Shown: positions 6,579 to 6,880 of the stretch, piece by piece
Position numbering within the stretch: the first letter of the stretch is position 1
How the letters are laid out: each line of letters opens with the position of its first letter
Origin: Prevotellaceae bacterium
GTDB taxonomy: Bacteria; Bacteroidota; Bacteroidia; Bacteroidales; UBA932
Length of the DNA: 6,880 bases
Assembly: GCA_031259805.1 (NCBI GenBank)
Contig: JAIRKX010000215.1
Location: 1 to 6,880, forward strand
Direction: 5' to 3'
Translations under genes and position numbers: made by a program
The notes under the pieces: generated by a model
Databases searched by the model: none
What the model saw: only the letters and a program-made list of their open reading frames with translations
What the model was told of the DNA's origin: nothing

Positions 6579-6674
6579 TCTTTGCGAGGACAAAGCCCGA
6601 AGCAATCCAGTGCGTGCGCTCCGGTCAAGAGATTCCTCCCTCCGCACCCTGCGGGTGCTCCGCTCGGAATGACG
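6579..6674. repeat. Composite palindromic repeat unit
   Basis: The right half runs from GAGATTCCTCC (6629-6639) to CGGAATGACG (6665-6674), the same boundary words as 86-134 at the left edge and, inverted, as 6754-6793. The interior differs and holds its own hairpin, GCACCC (6644-6649) with GGGTGC (6653-6658). The left part has a short stem CTTTG (6580-6584) / CAAAG (6591-6595) and the word GAAGCAATCC, reminiscent of REP-like repeats seen in many bacterial genomes. Likely a member of the same repeat family with a substituted core. Confidence 0.65.
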
Positions 6675-6692
6675 GCCGCTTTTGAAGGGAGA

Positions 6693-6735
6693 GGAGCGGT
6701 GGGGCGGCGGCTGCGCCGCCGCCCAACCGCGCTCC
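6693..6735. other. Very strong GC-rich hairpin
   Basis: GGGCGGCGG (6702-6710) pairs perfectly with CCGCCGCCC (6716-6724) around a 5-nt loop, and GGAGCGGT (6693-6700) pairs with ACCGCGCTCC (6726-6735) with small bulges, about 17 pairs in all. It lies between two oppositely oriented repeat units. No T-tract follows on either strand, so it may block polymerase or act after transcription as a 3' end barrier for thrA mRNA rather than as an intrinsic terminator. Confidence 0.6.
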
Positions 6736-6753
6736 AATCACTTTTCGCCGCCC

Positions 6754-6805
6754 CGTCATTCCGAACTGCGAGGAACGAAGCAGGAGGAATCTCCTCGCAA
6801 TGACG
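6754..6805. repeat. Dispersed repeat unit, second copy
   Basis: Bases 6754-6796 are identical over 43 nt to bases 1-43. The unit is bounded by a 7-bp terminal inverted repeat, CGTCATT (6754-6760) and AATGACG (6799-6805), giving a 52-bp element. It is in inverted orientation to the half-unit at 6629-6674. Identity with no mismatch across 6.7 kb suggests recent copying or ongoing gene conversion. No duplicated target site is obvious. Confidence 0.85.
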
Positions 6806-6814
6806 GAGCAATGA

Positions 6815-6838
6815 ATCGCCACATCGCCACATCATCAC
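6815..6838 (+). repeat. Three tandem 8-bp units
   Basis: ATCGCCAC (6815-6822), ATCGCCAC (6823-6830) and ATCATCAC (6831-6838) are consecutive, the third with two changes. They lie 9 nt past the 52-bp repeat. Such a short array could vary in copy number by slippage. No protein frame is evident around it. Confidence 0.6.
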
Positions 6839-6880
6839 ATATGTATTAGATGCGTCAGCCCTGCCCGCAACCGGAAACAG

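Noticed and set aside
6436..6880. Open frames through the right-hand repeats (plus 6436-6672 and 6582-6803; minus 6838-6512, which stays open to the window end)
   Set aside because: They are composed of the palindromic repeat in translation, with Arg/Pro/Ala-rich low-complexity text and no family resemblance. Several frames are open at once, as expected of GC-rich repeats.

Overview
This window reads as chromosomal DNA from a member of the Bacteroidota, most likely order Bacteroidales. Three things point there. The promoter between the divergent genes matches the Bacteroidota consensus (TTTG, 19-nt spacer, TAnnTTTG) exactly. Start codons follow A/T-rich leaders without Shine-Dalgarno sequences. 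The proteins and the divergent purN / acpP-fabF order look like those of Bacteroides relatives. Genus cannot be named from sequence alone.

Layout: 1-134 is a GC-rich palindromic repeat cut by the window edge. 135-479 has no convincing protein gene but holds several stem-loops, a minus-strand promoter-like site and a hairpin plus T8 tract. purN (GAR formyltransferase) lies on the minus strand at 480-1070. It is divergent from acpP (1258-1497) and fabF (1552-2802), with promoters for both directions packed into 1071-1257. A terminator-like hairpin follows fabF. Then come metX (homoserine O-acetyltransferase, 2944-3960, GTG start preferred) and, 27 nt later, thrA (fused aspartokinase-homoserine dehydrogenase, 3988-6423). 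6424-6880 is non-coding and dominated by palindromic repeats; one 43-nt segment is identical to the left edge of the window.

How the genes work together: acpP supplies the acyl carrier and fabF the elongating ketosynthase of type II fatty-acid synthesis. thrA performs the first and third steps from aspartate to homoserine, and metX activates homoserine by acetylation for methionine synthesis, so metX-thrA is a compact aspartate-to-methionine unit. purN belongs to purine synthesis and is linked only by position.

The protein-coding content is ordinary core metabolism. I found no new protein system. The parts worth a second look are non-coding: the modular palindromic repeats at both ends, a possible small RNA downstream of purN, the tandem/divergent promoter block, and the placement of metX-thrA where I would expect rnc after fabF.
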